Numbered from the stretch's first letter, positions 25,311 to 33,981 are shown. The stretch: DNA of 36,427 nucleotides from Schlegelella_A sp038234975 (GCA_038234975.1 JBBSUK010000020.1:1-36427); one strand, 5' to 3'. Notes: generated from the sequence alone by a model not told the origin. A program made the numbers and translations.

Positions 25311-26345
25311 AGCGCCTTGGGCAGCCGGCGGCCGGCGGCTGCCACTCGCGGCCGGCCAGGAAAGGGCCGCCACCCACAGGACGGCGAACAGGCCGACGAC
25401 GACGTAGCCGAGAGCGCCGAAGTCGACGCCGCGCAGCCAGTCGGCGACCGCGCCACGCGCACCCTGGCTGCGCACCCACGTCTGCGCCAACTCGACCGCG
25501 CCGACCCCGAGGGCCAGGGCGACCGACAGGCCGGTGGTCGCCAGGTTGTAGGCGAGGCGCCGCAGCGGGCGGTCGAACGACCACCGGTAGGCCTTGCACA
25601 TCAGCACGCCGTCGGTCGTGTCGATCGCCAGCATGCCGGCCGCGAAAAGGGTGGGCAGGGCCAGCGCCGCCGACAGCGGCAGGACGGCCGCCGAGACGCT
25701 GGCGGTCATCGTCAGCAGGGCGATTTCCGAGGCGGTGTCGAAGCCGAGCCCGAACAGGAAGCCGACGGGGTACACCTGCCAGCTCCTGCCGATGCCCTGG
25801 CGCAGGCGGCGGCCGAACAAGCGGCTCATGAAGCCGCGTTGCGCCAGCAGGGCGTCGAGGTGGGCGTGGTCGTGGGCGCCCGATCTCGCGCCGGCCCAGG
25901 CCTTGCCGACGCCGATCAATACGCGCAAGTTGAGCCAGCCGACGACGATCAGGAAAAGACCCGAGACGCAGGCGCCGAAGGTGGCACCGAAGTCGCGCAG
26001 GGCCGGCACGCGGCTGCCGATGGCCGCGCTCGCCGAAGCCACCGCGACGGCGACCAGAAAGACCACCGTCGAATGGCCGAGCGAGAAGTAGAAGCCGACG
26101 CCGAGCGGGTTGCGGCCGTTCTGCAGCATCAGGCGGACCGTATCGTCGACGGCGGCGATGTGGTCGACGTCGAAGGCATGGCGCAGGCCGAACAGGTAGG
26201 CGGCCAGGCCGAGGCCGAGCATCGTCGGGCTGTCTCGCGCGTGCACGAGAACCAGCGTCCACCCGACGGCATGCAAGCCGGCGACGATCAGCGAATAGAT
26301 GCCGATCTCGCGCCAGCCGGCGCGCCCGAGGGGCGGCGTGCTCAC
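25302..26345 (-). CDS. NiCoT-family nickel/cobalt permease (HoxN/NixA-like)
   Basis: High-affinity nickel importer of the inner membrane, 347 residues with about eight hydrophobic helices. The family signature in helix II is LRHAFDVDHIAAVDD (Arg55, His56, Asp59, Asp61, His62), which forms the metal path. Further signatures are FSLGHSTVVFLV (from residue 87) and GLGFDTASEIALL. The start is GTG at 26345, overlapping the hypB stop by four bases. As the last gene of the hyp operon it would supply nickel for hydrogenase assembly. Cobalt cannot be excluded from sequence alone. Confidence 0.93.
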   Translation of the reverse strand: MSTPPLGRAGWREIGIYSLIVAGLHAVGWTLVLVHARDSPTMLGLGLAAYLFGLRHAFDVDHIAAVDDTVRLMLQNGRNPLGVGFYFSLGHSTVVFLVAVAVASASAAIGSRVPALRDFGATFGACVSGLFLIVVGWLNLRVLIGVGKAWAGARSGAHDHAHLDALLAQRGFMSRLFGRRLRQGIGRSWQVYPVGFLFGLGFDTASEIALLTMTASVSAAVLPLSAALALPTLFAAGMLAIDTTDGVLMCKAYRWSFDRPLRRLAYNLATTGLSVALALGVGAVELAQTWVRSQGARGAVADWLRGVDFGALGYVVVGLFAVLWVAALSWPAASGSRRPPAAQGAGG

Positions 26346-27262
26346 GCCAGCAGACGCGCCATCTGGCGCGACGCCGCCGCATGGGCGCGCAGCCAGTCGT
26401 ACCACGACGCCATGCCCTCGCCGGTGGTTGCCGAGACCGCCATGACGAGGATGGCCGGGTTGACCCGGCGCGCATGCTCGATGCAGCGCTCGACGCTGAA
26501 GCGCACGTGCGGCAGCAGGTCGATCTTGTTGAGCAGCATGAGCTGAGAGGAGCGGAACATGTAGGGATACTTGAGCGGCTTGTCGTCGCCCTCGGTCACC
26601 GAAAGCACGGCGACGCGGGCCTTCTCGCCGAGATCGAAGAGGGCCGGGCAGACGAGGTTGCCGACGTTCTCGATCATCACCACCGAACCGTTCGCGGGCG
26701 CCAGCGATTCGAGGCCGCCGGCGACCATGTCGGCGTCGAGGTGGCAGCCGGCGCCGGTGTTGATCTGGACTGCCGGGCAACCGGTGGCGCGGATGCGCTC
26801 GGCGTCGTTCAGGGTTTCCTGATCGCCCTCGATGACGGCCAGTCCAAGCTCGGCCTTCAGATCAGTGAGGGTGCGCTCGAGCAGCGTCGTCTTGCCCGAG
26901 CCGGGCGCGCTGACCAGGTTCAGGGCCAGGATGCCGCGCGCCTCGAGCCAGCGCCGGTTGAGCGCCGCGGCCGCATCGTTCTTGGCCATGACCGACTGCT
27001 CGAGGGAGACGGTCACGCCGTGTCGACGCGGCGCTGCGGCGGCGTGCGAGTGGGTGTCGCCTGGGGCGTGGTCGTGGTCGTGGGGGTGCCCATGCTCGTG
27101 GAGGTGCTCATGGTCGTGCCCGTGGTCGTGGCCGTCTCCATGAGCGTGCGAATGGCTGTGGCCGGGATCGCGTCCCCCGTTTCCCGTCTTCGCGCCGGCG
27201 CCACTTCCGGCGTTCGTGATCGTCACGACCGCATCGTCAGAACATCCACAGATCACGCACAT
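26342..27262 (-). CDS. hypB: Hydrogenase nickel-insertion GTPase HypB
   Basis: GTPase that delivers nickel to the hydrogenase large subunit with HypA; 306 residues. Both known extra metal features are present. The N-terminal motif MCVICGCS (CxxCGC) is the high-affinity nickel site, and a histidine-rich run at about 35-81 has 18 His and can store nickel. The GTPase domain has Walker A SAPGSGKTT (118-126), GDQETLNDAERI, the inter-subunit metal site region GAGCHLDADMV, VENVGNL-like IENVGNLVCPALFDLG, and LNKIDLLP. The start overlaps the hypA stop (TGATG). Confidence 0.97.
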   Translation of the reverse strand: MCVICGCSDDAVVTITNAGSGAGAKTGNGGRDPGHSHSHAHGDGHDHGHDHEHLHEHGHPHDHDHAPGDTHSHAAAAPRRHGVTVSLEQSVMAKNDAAAALNRRWLEARGILALNLVSAPGSGKTTLLERTLTDLKAELGLAVIEGDQETLNDAERIRATGCPAVQINTGAGCHLDADMVAGGLESLAPANGSVVMIENVGNLVCPALFDLGEKARVAVLSVTEGDDKPLKYPYMFRSSQLMLLNKIDLLPHVRFSVERCIEHARRVNPAILVMAVSATTGEGMASWYDWLRAHAAASRQMARLLA

Positions 27263-27591
27263 CAGGCCATCTCCATTTCCTTGATCCGCAACTCGTCGCC
27301 GCCGGCGAATGCCAGGTTGGCCGAGCCGCAGCCGCACATCGACAGGTAGTCGCGAGCCGCCATCTCGTTGCCGCAGTCGCGGCAGGTGGCGAGCGCCGGC
27401 GTGAGGCGGATGTCGAGCTCGGAGCCGGCCAGCGCCGTGCCTTCGGCGCAGAGCGCGTAGCAAAAGCGCATCGCCTCCGGCAGCACGCCGCTCAGGCAGC
27501 CGACCTCGACGGTGACGCGGGCCACGCGGGCGCCGCCGGCCTCCTCGTTGCAGGCATCGACGATGCTCTGGGTGATGCCGAGCTCGTGCAT
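27262..27591 (-). CDS. hypA: Hydrogenase nickel metallochaperone HypA
   Basis: A 109-residue zinc-containing nickel chaperone. The nickel-binding N-terminus MHELGI with His2 is intact. The zinc knuckle is C70-x2-C73 and C86-x-C88; the second pair is CxC (MCGCGS) rather than the more common CxxC. It works with HypB for nickel insertion and lies directly upstream of it with a one-base overlap. It is 9 bases downstream of hypE, the only non-overlapping junction in the operon. Confidence 0.95.
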   Translation of the reverse strand: MHELGITQSIVDACNEEAGGARVARVTVEVGCLSGVLPEAMRFCYALCAEGTALAGSELDIRLTPALATCRDCGNEMAARDYLSMCGCGSANLAFAGGDELRIKEMEMA

Positions 27592-27600
27592 GGCCGTCCT

Positions 27601-28698
27601 TCAGCAGATGCGGGGCAACTGCTCACCGACGAGCATGTCGACGATGCGCTCGCCGCCGAACACCGTGGCCATGACGACGCTGCCGCGCGGCCCGGCGCGA
27701 ACCCGGCCGATGATCGTCGCCTCGCGGCCGGCCGCGTGGCCGCGCAGCGCCGCGAGCGCCCTTTTGGCGTCGCTCTCGGCGACCACCACGACCAGCTTGC
27801 CTTCGTTGGCCATGTAGAGCGCGTCGAGGCCGAGCAGCTCGCAGACGCCGCGCACCTCGGCCTTGACCGGCAGCGCCGCCTCTTCGATCAGGAAGCCGAC
27901 GCCCGCGGCGAGGGCGAACTCGTTGAGCACGGTGGCGACGCCGCCGCGCGTCGCGTCGCGCAGGCAGTGCACGTCGGGGCAGGCGGCCAGTAGCGCGGCG
28001 ACCAGGCCGCAGAGCGGCTGGCAGTCGCTGGTCAACTCGGCATCGAGGGCCAGGTCGCCACGCGCCTGCAGGACGGTGGCGCCGTGCTCGCCGATGGCGC
28101 CGTTGACGAGGACGACGTCGCCCGGCGCGGCCCGGTGCGCGCCGATGTCGACGCCGGCCGGGATGACGCCGATGCCCGCGGTGTTGACGAAGAGCTTGTC
28201 GGCGGCGCCACGCTGCACCACCTTGGTATCGCCGGTGACGATGGCGACGCCGGCGGCATCGGCGGCGGCCCGCATCGAGGCGACGACCCGGCGCAGCGTC
28301 GCGACCTCGAGGCCTTCTTCGAGGATGAAGCCGCAGCTGAGGTAGAGCGGCCGGGCGCCGCTGACCGCGAGGTCGTTGACGGTGCCGTTGACGGCCAGGC
28401 TGCCGATGTCGCCGCCGGCGAAGAAGAGCGGGTCGACAACGTAGGAGTCGGTCGTGAAGGCGAGGCGGTCGCCGTGGCCGCTCAGTGCCGCCAGGGCGAC
28501 GCGGGCCTGGTCTTCGAGCGGCGCCAGCAGGGGGTTGTCGAAGCCGGCGACGATGACGTCGTCGATGAGGTCGCGCATTGCCTTGCCGCCGCTGCCGTGG
28601 GCCAGCGTGATGTGGCTGTCGCGCACCTTGCCGCTGCGCCGACGCAAGGTCGGCTCGGCGCCGACGGCCGAACTCTCGGGCGGCGTGAAGGCGCTCAT
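27601..28698 (-). CDS. hypE: Hydrogenase maturation protein HypE
   Basis: Enzyme that dehydrates the carbamoyl group received from HypF to a thiocyanate on its C-terminal cysteine, the source of the active-site CN ligands; 365 residues. The C-terminus is PRIC, with the acceptor Cys as last residue. The PurM-like fold shows ITLAHGSGGKAMRDLI, TTDSYVVDPLFFAGGDIGSLA, GDTKVV, and DATRGGVATVLNE. About 30 extra residues stand before the usual start of homology (the ATG at 28698 overlaps the hypD stop). The next in-frame starts would cut into that extension only, so the N-terminus is less certain. Confidence 0.96.
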   Translation of the reverse strand: MSAFTPPESSAVGAEPTLRRRSGKVRDSHITLAHGSGGKAMRDLIDDVIVAGFDNPLLAPLEDQARVALAALSGHGDRLAFTTDSYVVDPLFFAGGDIGSLAVNGTVNDLAVSGARPLYLSCGFILEEGLEVATLRRVVASMRAAADAAGVAIVTGDTKVVQRGAADKLFVNTAGIGVIPAGVDIGAHRAAPGDVVLVNGAIGEHGATVLQARGDLALDAELTSDCQPLCGLVAALLAACPDVHCLRDATRGGVATVLNEFALAAGVGFLIEEAALPVKAEVRGVCELLGLDALYMANEGKLVVVVAESDAKRALAALRGHAAGREATIIGRVRAGPRGSVVMATVFGGERIVDMLVGEQLPRIC

Positions 28699-29885
28699 CG
28701 CGCGGCCTCGGCATCGAGCGGCGCGACTTCGGCGGCACGGCTCGCGGCCGCCGCTTCGTCGAGATGCGCCTGCAGGCGAACCCCGCCGTAGTTGTAGTAG
28801 GCCGCGCAGGCGCCCTCGCTCGACACCATCAGGGCGCCGAGCGGCGTCTCCGGCGTGCAGGCGCGGCCGAAGACCTTGCACTGCCACGGTTTGATCGCCC
28901 CCTTCAGCACCTCACCGCACTGGCAGGCCTTGGGGTCGGCGATGCGGATGTTCGGCACTCCGAACTTGCGCTCGGCGTCGAAGCGCGCATAGGCTTCGCG
29001 CACGCGCACGCCGGAGTGGTCGATGGAGCCGAGGCCGCGCCATTCGAAGAACTCGCGCAGCTCGAAGACGCGGCCCACTGCCGCCAGGGCCGCGGCGTTG
29101 CCGGCGTCGGGGACGACGCGCTGGTACTGGTTTTCGACCTCGCAGCGGCCCTCTTCGAGCTGCTTGAGCAGCATCCACACCGACTGAAGGATGTCGAGCG
29201 GCTCGAAGCCGGCGACGACGAGCGGCTTCTTGTAGTGGCGCGAGATGAACTCGTAGGGGCCGGTGCCGATGACCATGCTGACGTGGCCGGGGCCGAGGAA
29301 GCCGTCGAGCAGGATGCCGGGCGAGTCGAGGATGGCCTTGACCGTCGGGATGATCGTGATGTGGTTGCAGAAGAGCGAGAAATTGGCGACGCCTTCGCGC
29401 TCGGCCTGCAGCACGGTCAGGGCCGTGCTCGGCATCGTCGTCTCGAAGCCGAGGGCGAAGAAGACGACCTCGCGCGATGGGTTGGCGCGGGCCAGGGCCA
29501 GGGCGTCGAGCGGCGAGTAGACATGGCGCACGTCGGCGCCGGCGGCCTTGGCCTGGAGCAGGCTCAGCTTCGAGCCGGGCACCCGCATCGCGTCGCCGAA
29601 GGTCGTGAAGATCACTTCCGGCCGCGCCGCCAGGGCGATGCAATCGTCGACGCGGCCCATCGGCAGCACGCAGACCGGGCAGCCCGGGCCGTGCACGAAC
29701 TCGATCGCGTCGGGGAGGAGCTGCTCGAGGCCGTAGCGGAAGATCGAGTGGGTGTGGCCGCCGCAGACTTCCATCAGCTGCAGCGGTCGATGGCGGCAGG
29801 CCTCGATGCGCGGGACCAGGCGGGCGATGTCGGCCACCAGCGCTTTCGCCTTGACCGGGTCGCGGAACTCGTCGATGTACTTCAT
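28695..29885 (-). CDS. hypD: Hydrogenase maturation protein HypD
   Basis: Iron-sulfur scaffold on which, with HypC, the Fe(CN)2CO unit is built; 396 residues. Conserved cysteine motifs are present: MEVCGGHTHSIFRYG, HGPGCPVCVLP, and the C-terminal 4Fe-4S cluster region with CQCGEVLKG and WQCKVFGRACTPETPLGA. ALGFETTMPSTA and FLGPGHVSMVIG are also typical. The ATG at 29885 overlaps the stop of the GmhA-like gene and its own stop overlaps hypE, so it is coupled on both sides. Confidence 0.97.
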   Translation of the reverse strand: MKYIDEFRDPVKAKALVADIARLVPRIEACRHRPLQLMEVCGGHTHSIFRYGLEQLLPDAIEFVHGPGCPVCVLPMGRVDDCIALAARPEVIFTTFGDAMRVPGSKLSLLQAKAAGADVRHVYSPLDALALARANPSREVVFFALGFETTMPSTALTVLQAEREGVANFSLFCNHITIIPTVKAILDSPGILLDGFLGPGHVSMVIGTGPYEFISRHYKKPLVVAGFEPLDILQSVWMLLKQLEEGRCEVENQYQRVVPDAGNAAALAAVGRVFELREFFEWRGLGSIDHSGVRVREAYARFDAERKFGVPNIRIADPKACQCGEVLKGAIKPWQCKVFGRACTPETPLGALMVSSEGACAAYYNYGGVRLQAHLDEAAAASRAAEVAPLDAEAAR

Positions 29886-30601
29886 GCCGATTCGCCCGCA
29901 CCGTCTTCGACGGCGGCCGGCACCGACAGCGCGCCGCGATCGTCGGCCAGCAGGGTGTGCACGAGGTCCCACAGGATGTGATAGATGGCGACGTGCGTCT
30001 CCTGGATGCGGTGGATGCTGTCGGTTCGAACGACCAGGCAGCAGTCGACATCGCTGCTCACCGCCATGGCGCCGCCGTCGTGGCCGGCCAGGCCGATCGT
30101 CGTCAGGCCCATGCGCCTGGCGCCGGCGAATGCGGCCATCAGGTTCTCGGAGTTGCCGCTGGTCGAAAAGCCGATCAGACCGTCGCCCTTGCGCGCGTGG
30201 GCGATGAGCTGGCGCACGAAGACGTGCCTGAAGCCGGTGTCGTTGGCGACCGCGCTCATCATCACCGGATCGGCGAGGTTCAGGGCCGGCAGGGCCGGCC
30301 GGCCGGCCGTCACCGGATGCAGGAACTCGACTGCAAAGTGGGCGGCGTCGCAGCTCGAGCCGCCGTTGCCCATCGCGAACATCCGGCTCCCTGCCCGATA
30401 CACGGCGGCGATGGCACGTGCCGCAGCGATGACGGCCTCGGCGTTGGCCGCGAAGAAGGCCTCCTTGGCGACGATGCTGTCGCGCGCCTTCTCGCGCACC
30501 GACTCGAGCAGGGCGCGCTCGTCGGCACCTTCTTCCTTGCGGCCCCCGTACAAGAAGGGATAGAGGCCGCGCAGGCCGGCGTCGACCTCGGCCTGGCTCA
30601 T
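29882..30601 (-). CDS. SIS-domain sugar isomerase (GmhA-like) inside the hyp operon
   Basis: A 239-residue SIS-fold protein of the phosphoheptose isomerase (GmhA/DiaA) family. It has the sugar-phosphate loop AMGNGGSSCDAAHFAVEFLHP, the second phosphate loop LIGFSTSGNSENLM, and the helix RIQETHVAIYHILWDLVH. The latter matches the GmhA Gln/His metal-site pattern (Q-x2-H-x4-H). GmhA normally turns sedoheptulose-7-phosphate into the first heptose precursor of lipopolysaccharide. Here the gene is embedded between hypC and hypD with four-base overlaps on both sides, so a task in hydrogenase maturation is likely but not shown. It is longer than GmhA (about 190) by an N-terminal stretch. Confidence 0.9.
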   Translation of the reverse strand: MSQAEVDAGLRGLYPFLYGGRKEEGADERALLESVREKARDSIVAKEAFFAANAEAVIAAARAIAAVYRAGSRMFAMGNGGSSCDAAHFAVEFLHPVTAGRPALPALNLADPVMMSAVANDTGFRHVFVRQLIAHARKGDGLIGFSTSGNSENLMAAFAGARRMGLTTIGLAGHDGGAMAVSSDVDCCLVVRTDSIHRIQETHVAIYHILWDLVHTLLADDRGALSVPAAVEDGAGESA

Positions 30602-30882
30602 TCGGCCACCTCCGCGCCCGCGTAGGCTTCGAGCTCGGCCTGCATCTCGCCGAGCTCGGCCAGCAGCTGCAGCGTCCGCGCCGCCTCGGCCTCGTCGATG
30701 CGGCTCATGGCGAAGCCCACGTGCACCAGCACCCAGTCGCCGACGCAGGCCTCGACCGGATGGCCGGCATCGACGATGCAGACCAGGTTGATCTCGCGCC
30801 GCACGCCCGAGACGCTGACGATGCCGAGCAGGTTGGCGGCGTCGCTCACGGCGACGATCTGGCCGGGGACGCCTAGGCACAT
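30598..30882 (-). CDS. hypC: Hydrogenase assembly chaperone HypC
   Basis: A 94-residue chaperone that carries the Fe(CN)2CO unit with HypD and hands it to the large-subunit precursor. The invariant N-terminus MCLGVPGQIV with Cys2, and the core GDWVLVHVGFAMSRIDEAEAART, identify it. The C-terminal tail is acidic and a little longer than in E. coli HypC. It overlaps hypF by ten bases and the SIS-isomerase gene by four. Confidence 0.96.
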   Translation of the reverse strand: MCLGVPGQIVAVSDAANLLGIVSVSGVRREINLVCIVDAGHPVEACVGDWVLVHVGFAMSRIDEAEAARTLQLLAELGEMQAELEAYAGAEVAE

Positions 30883-33290
30883 GCGAACTCCTCGTTGGCC
30901 CGGCGCTTGCCCGCGATGGATGCCAGGCGATCAATGGCGCGCGCAGCGGCAACGGCAGCCTGGCCGAGGGCGAGGCCGCCATCGTGATTCGGCACCTTCG
31001 AATGGGCAAGCACCTGGAAGCCCGCGGCCTGCAGCCCGGCCTGCACCGCTTCGAACAGCAGTGCATTCTGGAAGACGCCGCCGCTCAGGGCGACGGTGTC
31101 GAAGCGCGCTGCCGGAGCCGCCCCGGCGGCGAGCCGGCACGCCATCCTCACCACTGCAATGGCGAGACCGCGGTGGAAGCGCGCCGCAATGGTCGAAGCG
31201 GCGGCCTTCGCGGTCAGGTCGGCGAGCAGGGCCCGCCACATCGGCGCCGGATCGACTTCCACCAGGCCCTGCAGGTCGGGCGCACCGTCGGCGAAGGGGT
31301 AGCCAGCGTCGGAAACTTCCAGCGTTGCCTCTTCGGCAAGCGCCTCCAGCTCGATGGCCGCCTGGCCTTCGTAGGCGACGCGGTCGCGGCAGACGCCGAG
31401 GGTTGCCGCCACGGCGTCGAACAGGCGGCCACACGAGCTCGCCGGTGGGGAGTTGACGCCGGCGGCGAGCATCGAATCGAGGCCGGCCAGCGGCCGGGCC
31501 GCCAGATCAACATGCAAGGGCGAGCCGGCATGCTCGACGACGAAAGCCGGCCAGCCGACCGCCGCGCACAGGTGGGCGTAGGTGCTGCGCCAGGGCTCTC
31601 GGACGGCCTGGGCTCCCCCCAGCAGCGGCACCGGCCGGAAGCGGCCGAGGCGAACGTAGCCGCGGTAGTCGGCGAGCAGGAATTCGCCGCCCCAGAGGCT
31701 GCCGTCGTCGCCGAGGCCGAGGCCGTCGAGGGCGATTCCGAGGACGGGCCGTGCGGCGAGCGGACGGCCGTTCTCGGCCAGGCAGGCGGCGACGTGGGCG
31801 TGGTGGTGCTGAACCGGTTCGAGCCGCAGGTCACCGCTCTCAGCCTGGGCGCGGCCGAGCTTGGTCGACAGGTATTCCGGGTGCAGATCGACGGCGATCG
31901 CCACCGGCCGATGCGCGAACGTGGCGCCATAGAGAGCCAGGTTGCGCCGGTAGTCGGCATGGGCCGGCGCCGACTCGAGATCGCCGATGTGCTGCGACAG
32001 CACCGCCTGGCCGTCCTTCACCAGGCAGAAGGTGTTCTTCAGCTCGCCGCCCATCGCCAGCAGCTCCGGCGCCCGTTCGAACCCGGGCGGCAAGGCCAAC
32101 GGTGCCGGCGCATGGCCGCGGCCGCGGCGCAGCATGCGCGGCGCGTCGGCGATGCTGCGCATCACCGAATCGTCGACACGGTTGGCGATGCCCCGGTCGT
32201 GCAGCAGGAACACGTCGCCGATGCCGACGAGGCGGCGACGGGCCTCGTCGTTGTCGGTGCACGGCGGCTCGTCGGAGACGTTGCCCGAGGTCATGACGAT
32301 CGGCCGCTCGATGCCTTGCAGCAGCAGGTGATGCAGGGGCGTGTGCGGCAGCATGAAGCCGAGCGACTTCACCCCCGGCGCGACGGCCGCCGCCACCGGC
32401 TCGCAGCCGCGCGCCGGCAGGATGACGATCGGGGCGGCGGCGCCTGACAGCAACGCTGCCGCTTCCGCGCTGACCGCGGCATGGCGGCGCACGACACCCA
32501 GGTCTCTCGCCATGAGAGCGAGCGGCTTGGCGTCGCGGCGCTTTCTCGCCCGCAAGCGGTCCACCGCGCGCCCGTCGAGCGCGTCGCAGGCCAGGTGAAA
32601 TCCGCCCACGCCCTTGACGGCGACGATGTGGCCCGACAGCAGGGCCGCGCGGGCACCGCTCAGGGCTCCGGCCGGATCGTCGGCCAGGTGTCGACCGTCG
32701 GCGTCTTCCAGCCACAGGTGCGGCCCGCAGGCCGGGCAGCATGTCGGCTGGGCGTGGAAGCGGCGATCGGCCGGGTCGTCGTATTCGCGCCGGCAGACAG
32801 CGCACATCGCGAAGGCGCGCATCGTGGTGCCGGCGCGGTCGTAGGGCACGCCCTCGACGATCGACAGCCGCGGCCCGCAATGGGTGCAGTTGGCGAAGGC
32901 ATGGCCGTGCCGGCGATCGGCCGGGTCGCGGATCTCGGCCAGGCAGTCGGCGCAGGTGGCCGCGTCGGGCACGACGGCGGTATGGACGGCGCCGCTGCCG
33001 CTGGCGACGATGCTGAAATCGCGCGGCCGTGCCGCCGCCCCGCGGTCGGTCAGCGCGGTGACCAGGACGGCATCGACGCGGGCCAGCGGTGGCGGTTCGG
33101 CGCTGAGCAAGGCGGTGAAATCGTCGAGATCGGCAGCGCTGCCCCAGGCGTGGATCAGGACGCCTTCGCCGTCGTTGCGGACGTCGCCGCCGACGCCGCA
33201 ACGGCGCGCCAAGCGCCAGACCGTCGGCCGGAAGCCGACGCCCTGGACCATGCCGCGCACGCGGATCGCGCGCCCCGTCGCCGCGGCCAT
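30873..33290 (-). CDS. hypF: Carbamoyltransferase HypF
   Basis: Converts carbamoyl phosphate and ATP to carbamoyl-adenylate and loads HypE, starting CN-ligand synthesis; 805 residues, full length. The domain order is intact. An acylphosphatase domain comes first (about 7-92, VRGMVQGVGFRPTVWRLA). Two double-CxxC zinc knuckles follow (C113/C116, C135/C138, C163/C166, C185/C188), then a YrdC-like domain (about 205-390). The Kae1-like carbamoyltransferase domain is C-terminal, with HHHAHVAACLAENG and LSGGVFQNALL. The ATG at 33290 follows the small membrane-protein gene with a TGATG overlap. Confidence 0.97.
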   Translation of the reverse strand: MAAATGRAIRVRGMVQGVGFRPTVWRLARRCGVGGDVRNDGEGVLIHAWGSAADLDDFTALLSAEPPPLARVDAVLVTALTDRGAAARPRDFSIVASGSGAVHTAVVPDAATCADCLAEIRDPADRRHGHAFANCTHCGPRLSIVEGVPYDRAGTTMRAFAMCAVCRREYDDPADRRFHAQPTCCPACGPHLWLEDADGRHLADDPAGALSGARAALLSGHIVAVKGVGGFHLACDALDGRAVDRLRARKRRDAKPLALMARDLGVVRRHAAVSAEAAALLSGAAAPIVILPARGCEPVAAAVAPGVKSLGFMLPHTPLHHLLLQGIERPIVMTSGNVSDEPPCTDNDEARRRLVGIGDVFLLHDRGIANRVDDSVMRSIADAPRMLRRGRGHAPAPLALPPGFERAPELLAMGGELKNTFCLVKDGQAVLSQHIGDLESAPAHADYRRNLALYGATFAHRPVAIAVDLHPEYLSTKLGRAQAESGDLRLEPVQHHHAHVAACLAENGRPLAARPVLGIALDGLGLGDDGSLWGGEFLLADYRGYVRLGRFRPVPLLGGAQAVREPWRSTYAHLCAAVGWPAFVVEHAGSPLHVDLAARPLAGLDSMLAAGVNSPPASSCGRLFDAVAATLGVCRDRVAYEGQAAIELEALAEEATLEVSDAGYPFADGAPDLQGLVEVDPAPMWRALLADLTAKAAASTIAARFHRGLAIAVVRMACRLAAGAAPAARFDTVALSGGVFQNALLFEAVQAGLQAAGFQVLAHSKVPNHDGGLALGQAAVAAARAIDRLASIAGKRRANEEFACA

Positions 33291-33457
33291 CACATCATCT
33301 TCAGCTTGATGTAGCGGGCGACGTCGGGCACGTTCATGACGATGCCGGTGACGACCAAAAGGCCGAGCAGGACGCTGACCGTCTTGCAGACGCGGCACTC
33401 GGCCGACTCGTAGCGCACCGGCGGCGCGTCACGCAGGGGAACCAGATCTCGCTTCAT
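33290..33457 (-). CDS. Tiny single-helix membrane protein, DUF6893-like
   Basis: A 55-residue protein. The basic N-terminus holds a CxxC pair (ECRVCKT), followed by one hydrophobic helix (VSVLLGLLVVTGIVMNV) and the tail PDVARYIKLKMM. The helix plus PDVxRYxxxxxM ending resembles the DUF6893 small proteins found beside actinobacterial-type hydrogenases. The CxxC-bearing N-terminal part of about 25 residues is extra compared with what I recall of that family. A ribosome site AGGAG precedes the ATG, and the gene overlaps both neighbours, so it is clearly translated as part of the operon. It may be a membrane anchor or electron-transfer partner; that is a guess. Confidence 0.78.
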   Translation of the reverse strand: MKRDLVPLRDAPPVRYESAECRVCKTVSVLLGLLVVTGIVMNVPDVARYIKLKMM

Positions 33458-33981
33458 TGCACAGTCTCCTCGGATGGGGCGTCGGCCGACGCCGATTCGT
33501 GCTGCTCGCGCAGCCAGTCCTCGACCAGCGACAGCGCCAAACGGGCGGCCGGCACGACGGCGGCCTCGACCGCAGCGCTGAGCACCATGCTGCCGTCTTC
33601 TTCGTCGCCGAAGCTCTCGGGCTCGCAGCCGACCAGCAGCACGCGCGCCGGCTCGCCGTCGAGCAGGCCGGCCAGGCGCAGCACGCTGGCCGGGTCGATG
33701 CCGTGCGGCGAGATCGTCTCGCCGGGGTCGATCGGCGCGGGCTCGGGCTCGATGACGTAGAGAGTGCCGGGCGGCTCGCCGCGTTGCACAGTGTCGACGA
33801 GGACAGCGAAACGGCAGCCGCCGGTCAGCGCATAGGCGAGGTCGAGGCCGCGGATGCCGAAGTCGACGGCATCGACCTCGGCCGGCAGCGGCATTGCCGC
33901 CAGGGCGCGGGCGACGGCGACGCCGAAACCGTCGTCGGCGTGGAAGATGTTGCCGATGCCGGCGATCAGGGCCGGCTTCAT
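33454..33981 (-). CDS. Hydrogenase maturation protease (HyaD/HupD family)
   Basis: Nickel-dependent endopeptidase that removes the C-terminal tail of the hydrogenase large subunit after metal insertion; 175 residues. The opening ALIAGIGNIFHADDGFGVAVARAL is the family hallmark. The nickel-sensing residues fit Asp16/Asp17, Asp63 (VLVDTV) and His93 (SPHGID). Such proteases are specific to one large subunit, so its presence here predicts a cognate structural gene nearby. None is inside the window, and the operon continues past the right edge. Four-base overlaps occur on both sides. Confidence 0.93.
   Translation of the reverse strand: MKPALIAGIGNIFHADDGFGVAVARALAAMPLPAEVDAVDFGIRGLDLAYALTGGCRFAVLVDTVQRGEPPGTLYVIEPEPAPIDPGETISPHGIDPASVLRLAGLLDGEPARVLLVGCEPESFGDEEDGSMVLSAAVEAAVVPAARLALSLVEDWLREQHESASADAPSEETVQ

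Noticed and set aside
27040..27170. Short GTG/CAT-rich repetitive stretch considered as a DNA repeat element
   Set aside because: It is the coding sequence of the histidine-rich segment of HypB, so the repetition comes from the protein.
30873..33290. HypF read as separate YrdC and Kae1 tRNA-modification genes
   Set aside because: All domains are in one frame in the order acylphosphatase, zinc knuckles, YrdC, Kae1-like, which is standard for HypF.
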